Assembly: GCA_035500275.1 (NCBI GenBank)
Contig: DATJXI010000062.1
Span: 1 to 21,495, forward strand
Origin: Roseiarcus sp035500275
Lineage (GTDB): Bacteria; Pseudomonadota; Alphaproteobacteria; Rhizobiales; Beijerinckiaceae
Length of the DNA stretch: 21,495 nt
Reading direction: 5' to 3'
The notes beneath the pieces are model-generated. The model had not been told where the DNA came from. It did no database searches and saw nothing but the letters and a program-made list of their open reading frames with translations. Both the position numbers and the translations under genes were made by a program. Shown in pieces: positions 7,541-15,305 of this stretch. How positions within the stretch are numbered: the first letter of the stretch is position 1; the number at the start of each line of letters is the position of its first letter.

Positions 7541-8731
7541 ATGACCGAATCGCCCGACTCTCCCTCCGTTGAAAACGCGGCTTCCGCCCCGGTCGACGAC
7601 ATCATGTATCCGTCGGCGATACCGTTTGTGCTGGTGCATCTCGCCTGCTTCGCCGTCATCTGGACGGGGGTGAGCTGGACGGCGCTGGTGCTCGGCGTTG
7701 CGCTTTACTGGCTCCGGATCTTCTCGATCGGCGCCGGCTACCATCGCTATTTTTCTCACCGCGCCTACGACACCAGCCGGGCGTTCCAGTTCGTGCTGGC
7801 GGTGCTCTCGCAAAGCACGACGCAGAAGAGCGTACTCTGGTGGGCGGCGAAGCACCGCCAGCATCACCTGCACTCCGACACGCCTGAAGATCCGCACTCG
7901 CCGCGTCAGCGCGGCTTCCTCTACAGCCATTTGGGCTGGATCTTCTCAAAGCGAAACGATCGGACGGACCTGTCGAAGGTGGCGGATCTCGCGAAATATC
8001 CGGAGCTCATGTGGCTGCACCGGCACGAGCTGACGCCCGCCGTCGCGCTTGCGGTCCTCTGTTTCCTGATTGCGGGAATGCAGGGGCTGATCGTGGGCTT
8101 CTTCTGGAGCACGGTCGCGGTCTATCACGCGACCTTCTGCATCAATTCGCTCGCGCACGTCCGCGGTCGGAGAAGGTACGTCACCGGCGATGATTCGCGC
8201 AACAACTGGCTCCTCGCCGTCATCACGATGGGCGAAGGCTGGCACAACAATCACCATGCGTTCCAGAGCAGCGTTCGGCAGGGCTTCCGCTGGTGGGAAT
8301 ACGACCCGACCTACTACCTGCTCAAGGCGCTCTCCGCCGTCGGCTTGGTCTGGAAGCTGAAATCGCCACCGCTCGAAGTGGTCGAGAACCGACACCGGCT
8401 CGGCTCGAAAGTGATTCGCAAGGCGGCCGCTCAGGTCGCCGAGAGCTTCAACGCCGAGCGCATCGCCGCCGCCGCCGCCGCCATGCTCGGAAGCGGGCGC
8501 CTTGCGCAGTATCACGCGCAGCTTCGTCAGGCGCAACAATGCGCGGCCGATCTCATACGTGAGATGAACCTGCCGCAGATCCCGGGCGAGAGCGAGATTC
8601 GCCGCTGCGCACGGTCAATGCTGTCGCATTCGGCGTCGATCGAAGCGATCGCGGCGAAGGCGCACAGCCTCCTTCTCGAAGCGGTCGGCGCGCGCCTTGC
8701 CCTCATCGCCGCGCAAGTAGCAACCGACTAG
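7541..8731 (+). CDS. Acyl-CoA/acyl-lipid delta-9 fatty acid desaturase
   Basis: Integral membrane di-iron enzyme that introduces a double bond into saturated acyl chains, 396 residues. The three histidine boxes are present: HRYFSH (68-73), HRQHH (105-109) and HNNHH (235-239). Each is surrounded by the stearoyl-CoA-desaturase-type context (FSIGAGYHRYFSHRAY, WWAAKHRQHHLHSDTPEDPH, GEGWHNNHHAFQSSVRQGFR). Hydrophobic helices lie at about 28-60 and 165-200. About 100 residues after the catalytic domain (from about 290) form an Ala-rich helical tail. The frame could start nine codons earlier at TTG, but the ATG at 7541 is preferred. It may supply unsaturated lipids in an envelope also rich in hopanoids (inference). 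Confidence 0.9.
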   Translation: MTESPDSPSVENAASAPVDDIMYPSAIPFVLVHLACFAVIWTGVSWTALVLGVALYWLRIFSIGAGYHRYFSHRAYDTSRAFQFVLAVLSQSTTQKSVLWWAAKHRQHHLHSDTPEDPHSPRQRGFLYSHLGWIFSKRNDRTDLSKVADLAKYPELMWLHRHELTPAVALAVLCFLIAGMQGLIVGFFWSTVAVYHATFCINSLAHVRGRRRYVTGDDSRNNWLLAVITMGEGWHNNHHAFQSSVRQGFRWWEYDPTYYLLKALSAVGLVWKLKSPPLEVVENRHRLGSKVIRKAAAQVAESFNAERIAAAAAAMLGSGRLAQYHAQLRQAQQCAADLIREMNLPQIPGESEIRRCARSMLSHSASIEAIAAKAHSLLLEAVGARLALIAAQVATD

Positions 8732-8746
8732 CGCGCGCTCGCGCGC
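8731..8746. terminator. Possible GC hairpin between convergent genes
   Basis: GCGCGC-GCTC-GCGCGC lies directly at the desaturase stop and just before the hpnG stop on the other strand. A six-pair stem with a four-base loop could help end both transcripts, but there is no T-tract and the motif could arise by chance in DNA this GC-rich. Confidence 0.25.
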
Positions 8747-8751
8747 CACTC

Positions 8752-9507
8752 TCAAGCTCGGCGCAAGCCGGCCGCGAGCAGCGGGCGAAGCCGGGCGAGG
8801 GTCGAACGGGCGGAATTGGCGCGCGCGGCCAGCCGAACAAGGGGCGCGATCTCCCCCGGCCTGGCACCGAGCTTTGCCAACACGCCCGCGGCGCTGACCG
8901 ATCCGTCCGCGCGTCGTCCAGCCATGGCGCTGGCGACGACCTTGCAATGGGCGTCGTCGAGGACCACCCGGACCGATACGAACGGAACGCCGTGGACGCT
9001 TGCCAGCGACGCGGCGAGGTGGGACTCCATGTCGACGGCGACCGCGCCGTGCCGCTTGAAAAGCCGCCCCTTCTCCGCCACCTCGAAGACGGGCGCGTCG
9101 ACGCCGAGCAGCGGCGCGACGATCGCGTTCGGGATGAGCGCGGCGAGACGCTGCGTCCAGGCCCTGTCCGTTGGCCAGACCCGCTCTCCGTCGTAGATCG
9201 CGGACGCGACGATGCAATCGCCGGCGCGCAATTCCGGCGCGAGGCCTCCGCACACGCCGAAGCTGACGACGCCCTGATCGGTGGGGAGCACGGGGGCGGC
9301 GACCGCGCTCAAGTCGGAGCCGAGGAACACCGCCCGGACTGCAGGTGAGGCGATGATTCTGGCTTCGAACCGCATGCCGACGATAGCCACGACGCCGCCG
9401 GGCTTTTCTTCGGCTTGCCAACAACCTGGAGAGCGCCGCCGCCGAAGCCGCCAACTCCGCCAAGGCGCGCTGTCCAGCATTCGGCGATTGTGCGCCTCAA
9501 GCGTCAT
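8752..9507 (-). CDS. hpnG: Hopanoid-associated phosphorylase HpnG
   Basis: Nucleoside-phosphorylase-fold protein thought to remove adenine from adenosylhopane, giving ribosylhopane (or its phosphate) on the way to bacteriohopanetetrol. Family features: VVAIVGMRFEARI near the start of the domain, FGVCGGLAPELRAGDCIVAS, and VDMESHLAASLASVHGVPFV with the Met-Glu-Ser typical of PNP/HpnG proteins. The ATG at 9507 has a good GGAGG six bases upstream and gives 251 residues, but its first 39 residues are Arg/Trp-rich and unlike the family. A GTG at 9390 would place the start exactly at VAIVG. It is the last gene of the hpn unit, 57 bases after hpnK. In many genomes hpnG sits with hpnH and hpnF instead. 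Confidence 0.85.
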   Translation of the reverse strand: MTLEAHNRRMLDSAPWRSWRLRRRRSPGCWQAEEKPGGVVAIVGMRFEARIIASPAVRAVFLGSDLSAVAAPVLPTDQGVVSFGVCGGLAPELRAGDCIVASAIYDGERVWPTDRAWTQRLAALIPNAIVAPLLGVDAPVFEVAEKGRLFKRHGAVAVDMESHLAASLASVHGVPFVSVRVVLDDAHCKVVASAMAGRRADGSVSAAGVLAKLGARPGEIAPLVRLAARANSARSTLARLRPLLAAGLRRA

Positions 9508-9513
9508 CTGCCG

Positions 9514-9518
9514 CCTCC
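9514..9518 (-). promoter_or_regulatory. Ribosome binding site before the longer hpnG start
   Basis: GGAGG on the minus strand, six bases before the ATG at 9507. It supports translation starting there although the following 39 residues do not resemble HpnG. See the finding on this start. Confidence 0.55.
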
Positions 9519-9564
9519 GCGGCGTGATTCTGGGATCGTCGCTGCGCAATATCGTCGCATGCGA

Positions 9565-10422
9565 TCACACGGGAGTCGTGGAAGCTGAACCGACGACATC
9601 CTGGTAGCCGCACAGCCGACGCCCCGAAAGCCGCAACGCCTCGGCGTTCGCGGGATCGGTAAGCGCGCTCAGTTCATCCGCATAGCGGTAGCCTGGGGCA
9701 TGCCCCAGGAAGGCGTCGGATGTGGCCGGGTGGGCGTAGATTTCCCAAAAACCATGCGGAAGCTTTTCCACGAGATAGCGCAAGCGCGCTTTCGTAAGCC
9801 GCCCGGACCACCTGAGCCCGAACACCGCGTCCGGCGTCATGAGCCCGACCCGCTTGACCCTCTCCGCAAGACGACGAGACAGGGCGTCCTCGACGCGCCG
9901 GCTCGATCCCCCTTCCGGGATAAAGCCCCGAAGCTCGCGCGGAACACGAATCGCGCGCACGCCATACTGCCTGCCAACGTCGATCACCATGGCGCCGACG
10001 ACTGGGTGGAGATGATAATGCTGATGCACGCTCACGTGGTCCAGCTTCAGGCCGGTCGACTGAAAGGCTTGGAACTGAGCCTCGACTTCGGCGCGCATCT
10101 GTCGCCGCGTCGCGCCGCTCAGCGCAAGCTCCGCGCCCAAACGCGCAAGGTCCGGCCGCAGCCGGCCATTCTCATCCACAAGCCGAGGAATTTGCTCGGG
10201 CGGCAAAGCCGGTCGCGCGTCGGTCACCGCGACATGCAGGCCGACTCTAAGGCGCGACATCCGCTTCGCCCGTTCAAGCGCGTCGGCCGCGGCGGTCCCC
10301 GCGACCATCAAGCTTGCCGCCGACAGGATGCCGGTCAGATGTGCAATCTCGACCGCCTCGTTCACCTCACGCGACAGGCCAAAATCGTCCGCGGTGACGA
10401 CGAGGCAGTTCAGTGGGACCAT
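9565..10422 (-). CDS. hpnK: Hopanoid biosynthesis deacetylase HpnK (YdjC/ChbG family)
   Basis: Carbohydrate deacetylase of 285 residues. In the pathway worked out in Burkholderia, HpnK removes the acetyl group from the N-acetylglucosamine attached to bacteriohopanetetrol by HpnI. The YdjC-family metal site is visible: TADDFGLS at 10-17, RVGLHVAVTD with His63, and a His-rich stretch LDHVSVHQHYHLHP (about 127-140). Near the C-terminus, GFWEIYAHPA is the usual closing motif. The start codon lies 13 bases inside the end of hpnJ, so the two are translationally coupled. Confidence 0.92.
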   Translation of the reverse strand: MVPLNCLVVTADDFGLSREVNEAVEIAHLTGILSAASLMVAGTAAADALERAKRMSRLRVGLHVAVTDARPALPPEQIPRLVDENGRLRPDLARLGAELALSGATRRQMRAEVEAQFQAFQSTGLKLDHVSVHQHYHLHPVVGAMVIDVGRQYGVRAIRVPRELRGFIPEGGSSRRVEDALSRRLAERVKRVGLMTPDAVFGLRWSGRLTKARLRYLVEKLPHGFWEIYAHPATSDAFLGHAPGYRYADELSALTDPANAEALRLSGRRLCGYQDVVGSASTTPV

Positions 10423-11837
10423 TTGCGCCGGTGCTGCATGAAGCTCATGAACTCGACGCCCTCGCGAAGCCGGCGCGCGAGCACCTGGGGGCTGCGCGCC
10501 ATTTCCGAAACGATCGCCGCAATCTTCGGCGCTCGGAAATAGAACCTTCGATAGAAAGTTTCGACCGATTCGAAACTCTCCTTGTAGGAGAGCTGAGGAT
10601 AGTGAAGAGGCGCGAGCTGCACCCCGCGCTCGTCCACAAGTTCCGCGTGCTCCGCGTCGAGCCAGCCCTCCTCGAGGGCCTGTCGATAGAGCTCCGTCCC
10701 GGGGTAGGGGGCCGCAAGCGAGACCTGCAGCGTATGCGGATTGACCTCGCAGGCGAAGCGGATCGTCTCTTCGATCGTCTCCTTGGTCTCGCCCGGCAGG
10801 CCGAGAATGAAGGTGCCGTGGACGACGATGCCGAGCTCATGACAGTCCTTGGCGAACCGCCGCGCGACGTCGACGCGAATGCCCTTCTTGATGTTGTGCA
10901 GGATTTTCTGATTGCCCGATTCGTAGCCGACAAGGAGGAGACGAAGTCCATTGTCGCGCATCGTTTTCAAGAGATCGCGCGGCACGTTCGGCTTTGCGTT
11001 GCACGACCATGTGACGCCGAGCTTGCCAAGCTCGCGAGCGATGAGCGCCGCGCGCGGCGCGTTGTCGGTGAAGGTGTCGTCGTCGAAAAAGATCTCCTTC
11101 ACTTCGGGAAAAGCGCGAACCGCCCACCGCACCTCGTCGACGACGTGGCCGACGCTTCGTGTACGGTAGCGATGCCCGCCGACCGTGTGCGGCCAGAGGC
11201 AGAAGGTGCAACGCGACTTGCATCCCCGGCCCGTGTAGAACGAGAGGTAGGGGTGCTTCATGTAGCCGATGAAGTACTTTCTCACGTCGAGGTCGCGCTT
11301 GTAGACCGGCGTCACGAACGGCAGTTCGTCCATGTTCTCAAGCGGCGGACGAGGCCCCGTATCGGCGACGGCGCCGGTCTTGTCCCGGTACGATAGGCCG
11401 GACACCGCGTGAAGGTCGCGTCCTTCCGCGACCTCCTTGATGGTGAAGTCGTATTCCAACCCGGCCGCAAAATCGACCGCCGGCGCCGCAGCCAGGATTC
11501 TCTCCGGCTCCACCGCCGCGGCGGCGCCGACCATTCCGATCAATAGTTTCGGGTTGGCCTCCTTCATCAGGCTCGCCATCTCCGCGTCGGCGCGGAAAGA
11601 GGGCGCCGACGTATGGAGCACGGCGAGTTCGAATTGCGGGGCCTGCCGGGCGACTTCCGCCTGTCCGATCCGATGCGGGGGCGCGTCGATGAGCTTGCTG
11701 TCGGGCACGAGCGCCGCAAGTTGCGCGAGCCACGTCGGGTACCAGAATGACCGGACCTCGCGCTTGCACTGAAAGCGGGAGCCAGCCCCGCCGTCGAAGC
11801 CGTCGAAGGACGGCGCCTGGAGAAACAGCGTCCGCAT
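10410..11837 (-). CDS. hpnJ: Hopanoid biosynthesis radical SAM protein HpnJ
   Basis: B12-binding-domain radical SAM enzyme of 475 residues, required in other bacteria to convert bacteriohopanetetrol glucosamine to the cyclitol ether. The N-terminus MRTLFLQAPSFDGFDGGAGS is that of the family and fixes the start at 11837. A GTG four codons upstream, overlapping hpnI, is possible but less likely. A cobalamin-type Rossmann region spans about 45-130. The 4Fe-4S site is CKSRCTFC (Cys206, Cys210, Cys213) in GRGCKSRCTFCLWPHTVGGH, and the SAM-domain strands follow (EIFFDDDTFTDN, LLLVGYESGNQKIL, GTFILGLPGETKETIEE). It begins 5 bases after the hpnI stop and overlaps hpnK by 13 bases. Confidence 0.95.
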   Translation of the reverse strand: MRTLFLQAPSFDGFDGGAGSRFQCKREVRSFWYPTWLAQLAALVPDSKLIDAPPHRIGQAEVARQAPQFELAVLHTSAPSFRADAEMASLMKEANPKLLIGMVGAAAAVEPERILAAAPAVDFAAGLEYDFTIKEVAEGRDLHAVSGLSYRDKTGAVADTGPRPPLENMDELPFVTPVYKRDLDVRKYFIGYMKHPYLSFYTGRGCKSRCTFCLWPHTVGGHRYRTRSVGHVVDEVRWAVRAFPEVKEIFFDDDTFTDNAPRAALIARELGKLGVTWSCNAKPNVPRDLLKTMRDNGLRLLLVGYESGNQKILHNIKKGIRVDVARRFAKDCHELGIVVHGTFILGLPGETKETIEETIRFACEVNPHTLQVSLAAPYPGTELYRQALEEGWLDAEHAELVDERGVQLAPLHYPQLSYKESFESVETFYRRFYFRAPKIAAIVSEMARSPQVLARRLREGVEFMSFMQHRRKWSH

Positions 11838-11842
11838 TTTCC

Positions 11843-12973
11843 TCACCACTCCTGAAAGAGAGTTCCGTCTGATCTAAGTCGATAGCGCGCGCCGCGCCAG
11901 ACGATGCGACCGCCGAAGAAGCTCACGGCGTAGACAAGAAGGAAAAGCAGGTCGCAAAAGGGGAGAAGCCAGTAGGTCTGGCGGCTCAGCGAAAAGCGGC
12001 TTTCCACCGAAACGCACAGCGCCAGGCGGGTGGCCAGCGCGAGGAGGAGCAGCGGCAGCCCGTGAGTCGGATCGAGCATGGCCGCCGGAATTGCGAACGC
12101 CATGGGGTGAGCGATGAGCGAACCGGCGTAGCCGAGCGGCTTGATCATCCGAATCGTCCGCGCGGCGCGAAGCTGGTTGTGCAAGAAGGAACGGCCAGAG
12201 CTCTCCCGGCAGACGTGCCCGACCGAGAAGCCCGGTATGGCGACGGCGTAGCCCGCCTCGCGAAGGCGCTCGCCGATGGCGTAGTCGTCGTGCAGGCGAT
12301 CCTTGAAAGCCGAGAGCCCTCCGATCCTCTGCAAAGTTGCGCGGCTGAGCGCAATCGTCGACCCGAAGCAGGGGCGGGCGACGCCGAAAGTCAGCGCGAC
12401 GATCACGCTCGGGAGAAAATGGACGTTGATGCTGAGCGCCGCGAGGTTCGACCAGAGACCCACGCTGCTGACGCCGTGGTAAAGGCAGGTCACGGCGCCC
12501 ACCCCCGGCTGTTCCAGCGCGGCGGCAATATGGGAGAGATGGTCCGGCGGTACCAGGATGTCGCTGTCGATGATCGCGAGCAGGGGATTCCTGGCCAAGG
12601 GCGCCATATTCAAGAGATTGGAGATTTTGCGGTTGGCGCCGCTTTGTTTGGGGTCGACCTTGAGGTCGACGCCGACGCCGTTCGATTCAGCGGCGACGGC
12701 TTTGACGATGCCGATGGCCGGGTCGTTGGGGTCCTGCACGCCGCAGACGATCTGAAGGGGCGCGTCATATTCCTGCCGGCATAGCGCCGCGAGTCGATCG
12801 CGCAAATGGCCGTCTTCGCCGCACAGCGGCACGAGGATCGATACGGGCGGACAGTTCGCGGGCGAGCGCTCCGGCTCCCGCGGAAATCGGAAGACCAGGA
12901 TCGCCGCGAGCGCGAGGTAAATCACCCCGAGCGCCGCGAGAAATGAGCAAATTTCACCTGCCAATAAGGTCAA
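11843..12973 (-). CDS. hpnI: Hopanoid biosynthesis glycosyltransferase HpnI
   Basis: Membrane glycosyltransferase family 2/21 enzyme of 376 residues, expected to add N-acetylglucosamine to bacteriohopanetetrol. It has an N-terminal helix (about 8-28), then the GT-A domain: PVSILVPLCGEDGHLRDRL, the metal-binding DSD at 136-138 (LLAIIDSDILVPPDHL), the catalytic region RLHDDYAIGERLREAGY (about 226-242), and QLRAARTIR (267-275) in the place of the processive-type QxxRW. Two or three C-terminal helices follow (about 290-355). The start appears to be TTG at 12973, 15 bases after the upstream gene. A later TTG in frame is also possible and no strong ribosome site is seen. Confidence 0.92.
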   Translation of the reverse strand: MTLLAGEICSFLAALGVIYLALAAILVFRFPREPERSPANCPPVSILVPLCGEDGHLRDRLAALCRQEYDAPLQIVCGVQDPNDPAIGIVKAVAAESNGVGVDLKVDPKQSGANRKISNLLNMAPLARNPLLAIIDSDILVPPDHLSHIAAALEQPGVGAVTCLYHGVSSVGLWSNLAALSINVHFLPSVIVALTFGVARPCFGSTIALSRATLQRIGGLSAFKDRLHDDYAIGERLREAGYAVAIPGFSVGHVCRESSGRSFLHNQLRAARTIRMIKPLGYAGSLIAHPMAFAIPAAMLDPTHGLPLLLLALATRLALCVSVESRFSLSRQTYWLLPFCDLLFLLVYAVSFFGGRIVWRGARYRLRSDGTLFQEW

Positions 12974-12988
12974 CTCGGGACGCCCCCA

Positions 12989-13627
12989 TCATTGCAACAC
13001 CGTCGGTTTATCTTGGACCGTCCGCCGTCCATTCCCGTGTCCATATCGTTGCTGCAGCGCGCGGCGGGAGAGGAAGAGCACCGCCGGCTTCTGAAATAAA
13101 CGGTTGAGATGCACCGCCTTTGGGTTGCTGGCGATCACCAACATGAGCCCCATCGCGTTGGGTCCGATTGAAAGCAGCCTGCGCCCGAATGTTTCCGTTT
13201 CCGGCACGACCTCAAATCCGAACCGATGCGCGGTCCACTGCATCCGATGAGGCCTGTCCACGCTTCTGAAGGGCCAAGCAGCGCGAATTGCGGCGATGTC
13301 TTCGAGATCCGGGCGGTCTTCCAAAAAGTCCCACAGGCGGCTGAGAGAGAGATCCAAGAGCTTGATGAGGCGGATCGCCCAGGCGACGGTGGCGCCTTCA
13401 GGGCCCATCTGAGGCATGTTTTCGTTACGGAAATGCAGTTCGAGAACGCGGTCGGAAGGATTGAGGCGAACGCCGTCCTGGAGGATGATCGAGCGCTGCG
13501 CCGCCGCGAGCCGCAAGCGAAATAGGCATTGGCTGTCGTCGTAGTCGAAAACTCCTTTTCGGCGTCGGAGCCTCTCGTCGAGCGCGAAGATCAGGCGGGC
13601 GACGGCAGGCTTCCCGATTGCGTTCAT
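12989..13627 (-). CDS. Uncharacterised protein with YkoP-like domain, first gene of the hopanoid unit
   Basis: Soluble protein of 212 residues with no signal peptide or membrane helix. The text resembles the YkoP-type domain found alone or fused to polysaccharide deacetylases: VARLIFALDERLRRRKGVFD, FRLRLA, DGVRLNPSDRVLELHFRNEN, MP, WAIRLIKLLDLSLSRL and LEDIAAIRAAWPF. This identification is from memory of the family pattern and is only moderately sure. The function is not known to me. The start ATG has GGAG eight bases upstream, and the gene ends 15 bases before hpnI on the same strand, so it heads the hpnI-J-K-G transcript. That position suggests a part in hopanoid glycan modification or its transport (inference). 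Confidence 0.75.
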   Translation of the reverse strand: MNAIGKPAVARLIFALDERLRRRKGVFDYDDSQCLFRLRLAAAQRSIILQDGVRLNPSDRVLELHFRNENMPQMGPEGATVAWAIRLIKLLDLSLSRLWDFLEDRPDLEDIAAIRAAWPFRSVDRPHRMQWTAHRFGFEVVPETETFGRRLLSIGPNAMGLMLVIASNPKAVHLNRLFQKPAVLFLSRRALQQRYGHGNGRRTVQDKPTVLQ

Positions 13628-13716
13628 TCAGCTGCTCCGATGGTCTCTCCTTCAGACGCCGAATTACGTACAGGACCGGGGAAAGGCTCACGTCGATGGC
13701 GCCGTCAGCCCTTTCT

Positions 13717-13920
13717 TCAACTGCGCCCGGAACCTTCGCGCGACCGGACCGGCTCCTCATCCATGATCGCTAAGGTGAATCTTATCGTAAGCGCGACTGG
13801 AACGGCAAGAATAATGCCGACAAGACCAAAACAACGCCCCGCCCGCCAGGAAGCAGAAAATGACCGGCGTCGGGTGAACCCGGCCGGCTTGCCTAGGACG
13901 AGCGGCCCGACGAGTCGCAT
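13717..13920 (-). pseudogene. Remnant of an AI-2E family transporter gene (C-terminal end only)
   Basis: Joining frames on the minus strand gives the end of a PerM/AI-2E-type permease. VGPLVLGKPAG lies in one frame (from 13920), VHPTPVIFCFLAGGALF in a second (to about 13830), and GLVGIILAVPVALTIRFTLA with MDEEP back in the first, ending in TGA at 13717. The changes are consistent with one base lost at about 13879-13882 and one gained at about 13826-13833, restoring the frame. The usual 250 or more upstream residues are absent because the DUF389 gene ends only 45 bases away. It is therefore a truncated and shifted fragment. The exact left limit of homology is uncertain by a few codons. Confidence 0.7.
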
Positions 13921-13965
13921 CCGGTTTCCTGCAAAAACAACAAGCCGCGAGTCTGTTGGACCTCC

Positions 13966-14982
13966 TTATTTCCCGGCCGATTGACGAAGGTAAATGACGC
14001 CAACAAGGATCGTCAGCAGGACGAACCATGTCATCATATTAACAACTATCGCCCTCCTCGCACTCTTGCGCTCGTGCCATCGGCGCGGCCGAATGCCCTT
14101 GGCGATAAACACAACCTGCGCAGCGATATTAATGCAGGCAATATTTGCGCTGACCAGCATGGCTGCGCCAGCGGCGAGGCCAAACTGACGAGCAGCAACC
14201 ATAATGCCGAGCGTCGCGGCTGGCGGCAGCAGCGCCACCGCCACCATCACCCCGACCAGTGTGGCCGGAAGCCCGGTAGTAACCGATAGCGCTGCCGCCG
14301 CCCCAGATGCGAGCGCAAGAACGATTCCTTCGAAATGAAGCGACGTTCGAGCCAAGAGTTCCGCGCTGTTGACGTCTGGAGCAACGACTAACGCCAGCGC
14401 CCCGGCGACCGCCACACTCAGCACAAGGCCCAAAACGCCCGATTTTGCCGCAGAAAGCATGAGGGCGCGGTCCCCGATAGCGGCTGCAAATGCGAATGCG
14501 ACGTGCGGGCCCAGGAGTGGCGCAATCACCATTGCCCCAATCACCACCGCAACGTTGTCAGTATATAGTCCGACAGAAGCCACTACTGTTGAGAGAATGA
14601 CAAGCAGAACGAAGTTCGAATTCACGCGAGCGCCGCTGGCGACCGAGTTGTAAAGCTCCTCCCTCGATGCGCGTTCCTCTTCTTCCTTGTCCTTTTTATC
14701 CTCGGCCGCCTCTTGTGTTTTCTTTTCCTCTGGTTCCCTCGGGATCACTGCATCTGTCGAAAACATCACGATACGCCAGTTTTCCGACGCGCCGAGAGCA
14801 GATTGAAGCCGATCAAGCAGGGCTTGCCGGTCGATTTCCCCAACCAAAAGTCGAATTGGGTGGCGACCGTCGCCCAACGGCGGCCCGACGTAAACGTCAG
14901 TCACCTTCATCTCCTCGGCAATCGAGGTTATGGCGCGGACCCGTTCCTTGGGGGTGGCGACTTCAATGAGCTTGAACGCCAT
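13966..14982 (-). CDS. DUF389 / TIGR00341 family membrane protein
   Basis: Integral membrane protein of 338 residues and unknown function. The N-terminal cytoplasmic part (about 1-80, MAFKLIEVATPKERVRAITS) is an ACT-like or Lon-like small domain. Next comes a very charged Lys/Glu linker (about 83-108, with KKTQEAAEDKKDKEEEERAS). The DUF389 membrane domain (about 120-335) has SVGLYTDNVAVVIGAMVIAP, LLGPHVAFAFAAAIGD, TTGLPATLVGVMVAVALLPP and a last helix MTWFVLLTILVGVIYL. Base composition is lower in GC than the genes either side, with codons the neighbours rarely use, and the gene is flanked by a gene fragment and a long gene-free stretch, so it may have been acquired. Family assignment is confident; function is not known. 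Confidence 0.88.
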   Translation of the reverse strand: MAFKLIEVATPKERVRAITSIAEEMKVTDVYVGPPLGDGRHPIRLLVGEIDRQALLDRLQSALGASENWRIVMFSTDAVIPREPEEKKTQEAAEDKKDKEEEERASREELYNSVASGARVNSNFVLLVILSTVVASVGLYTDNVAVVIGAMVIAPLLGPHVAFAFAAAIGDRALMLSAAKSGVLGLVLSVAVAGALALVVAPDVNSAELLARTSLHFEGIVLALASGAAAALSVTTGLPATLVGVMVAVALLPPAATLGIMVAARQFGLAAGAAMLVSANIACINIAAQVVFIAKGIRPRRWHERKSARRAIVVNMMTWFVLLTILVGVIYLRQSAGK

Positions 14983-15305
14983 CTGTGGCGCCTCATGCTA
15001 AACCACTCGGGGAAAAATAGCCTCGAGTGAAGTCATAAACTCGAGATCGGATGTCGATACAAGGAGCTGTTCCAGAAATGATCGCAATGGATCGTGTTCA
15101 TCGGGTCAGACCGGCAGCGGGCGGCAACGCCGGCTGCGGCAGAATTTTCAGGCTCTGTCATGGGCGGGGTGAGCTCATCGACAAAGACGGAGGGTCATGG
15201 CGAATTCAGGAGCTGCGATGGCTCGCCTTCCCTCTTGCCTTATCCAGCGTCCATCAATCAGACTGCAGCTTCGTACGAACGAGCATGTGACCCGGACCTG
15301 CGTCC
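14983..15305. other. Stretch of about 320 bases without a recognisable gene
   Basis: Between the divergent DUF389 and crotonase genes. Frames of up to about 80 codons exist, but their products show no family features. The only structure noticed is a pair of CTCGAG palindromes at 15022-15027 and 15040-15045, twelve bases apart and close to the DUF389 start, which could be an operator or chance. Promoters for both flanking genes should be here. Confidence 0.5.

Noticed and set aside
15022..15045. Two CTCGAG palindromes, twelve bases apart.
   Set aside because: Six-base palindromes are frequent at this base composition. Mentioned only as a weak operator candidate.
15051..15290. Frame of 79 codons before the crotonase gene.
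   Set aside because: No homology signal, competing frames of similar length in the same stretch, and unremarkable composition.
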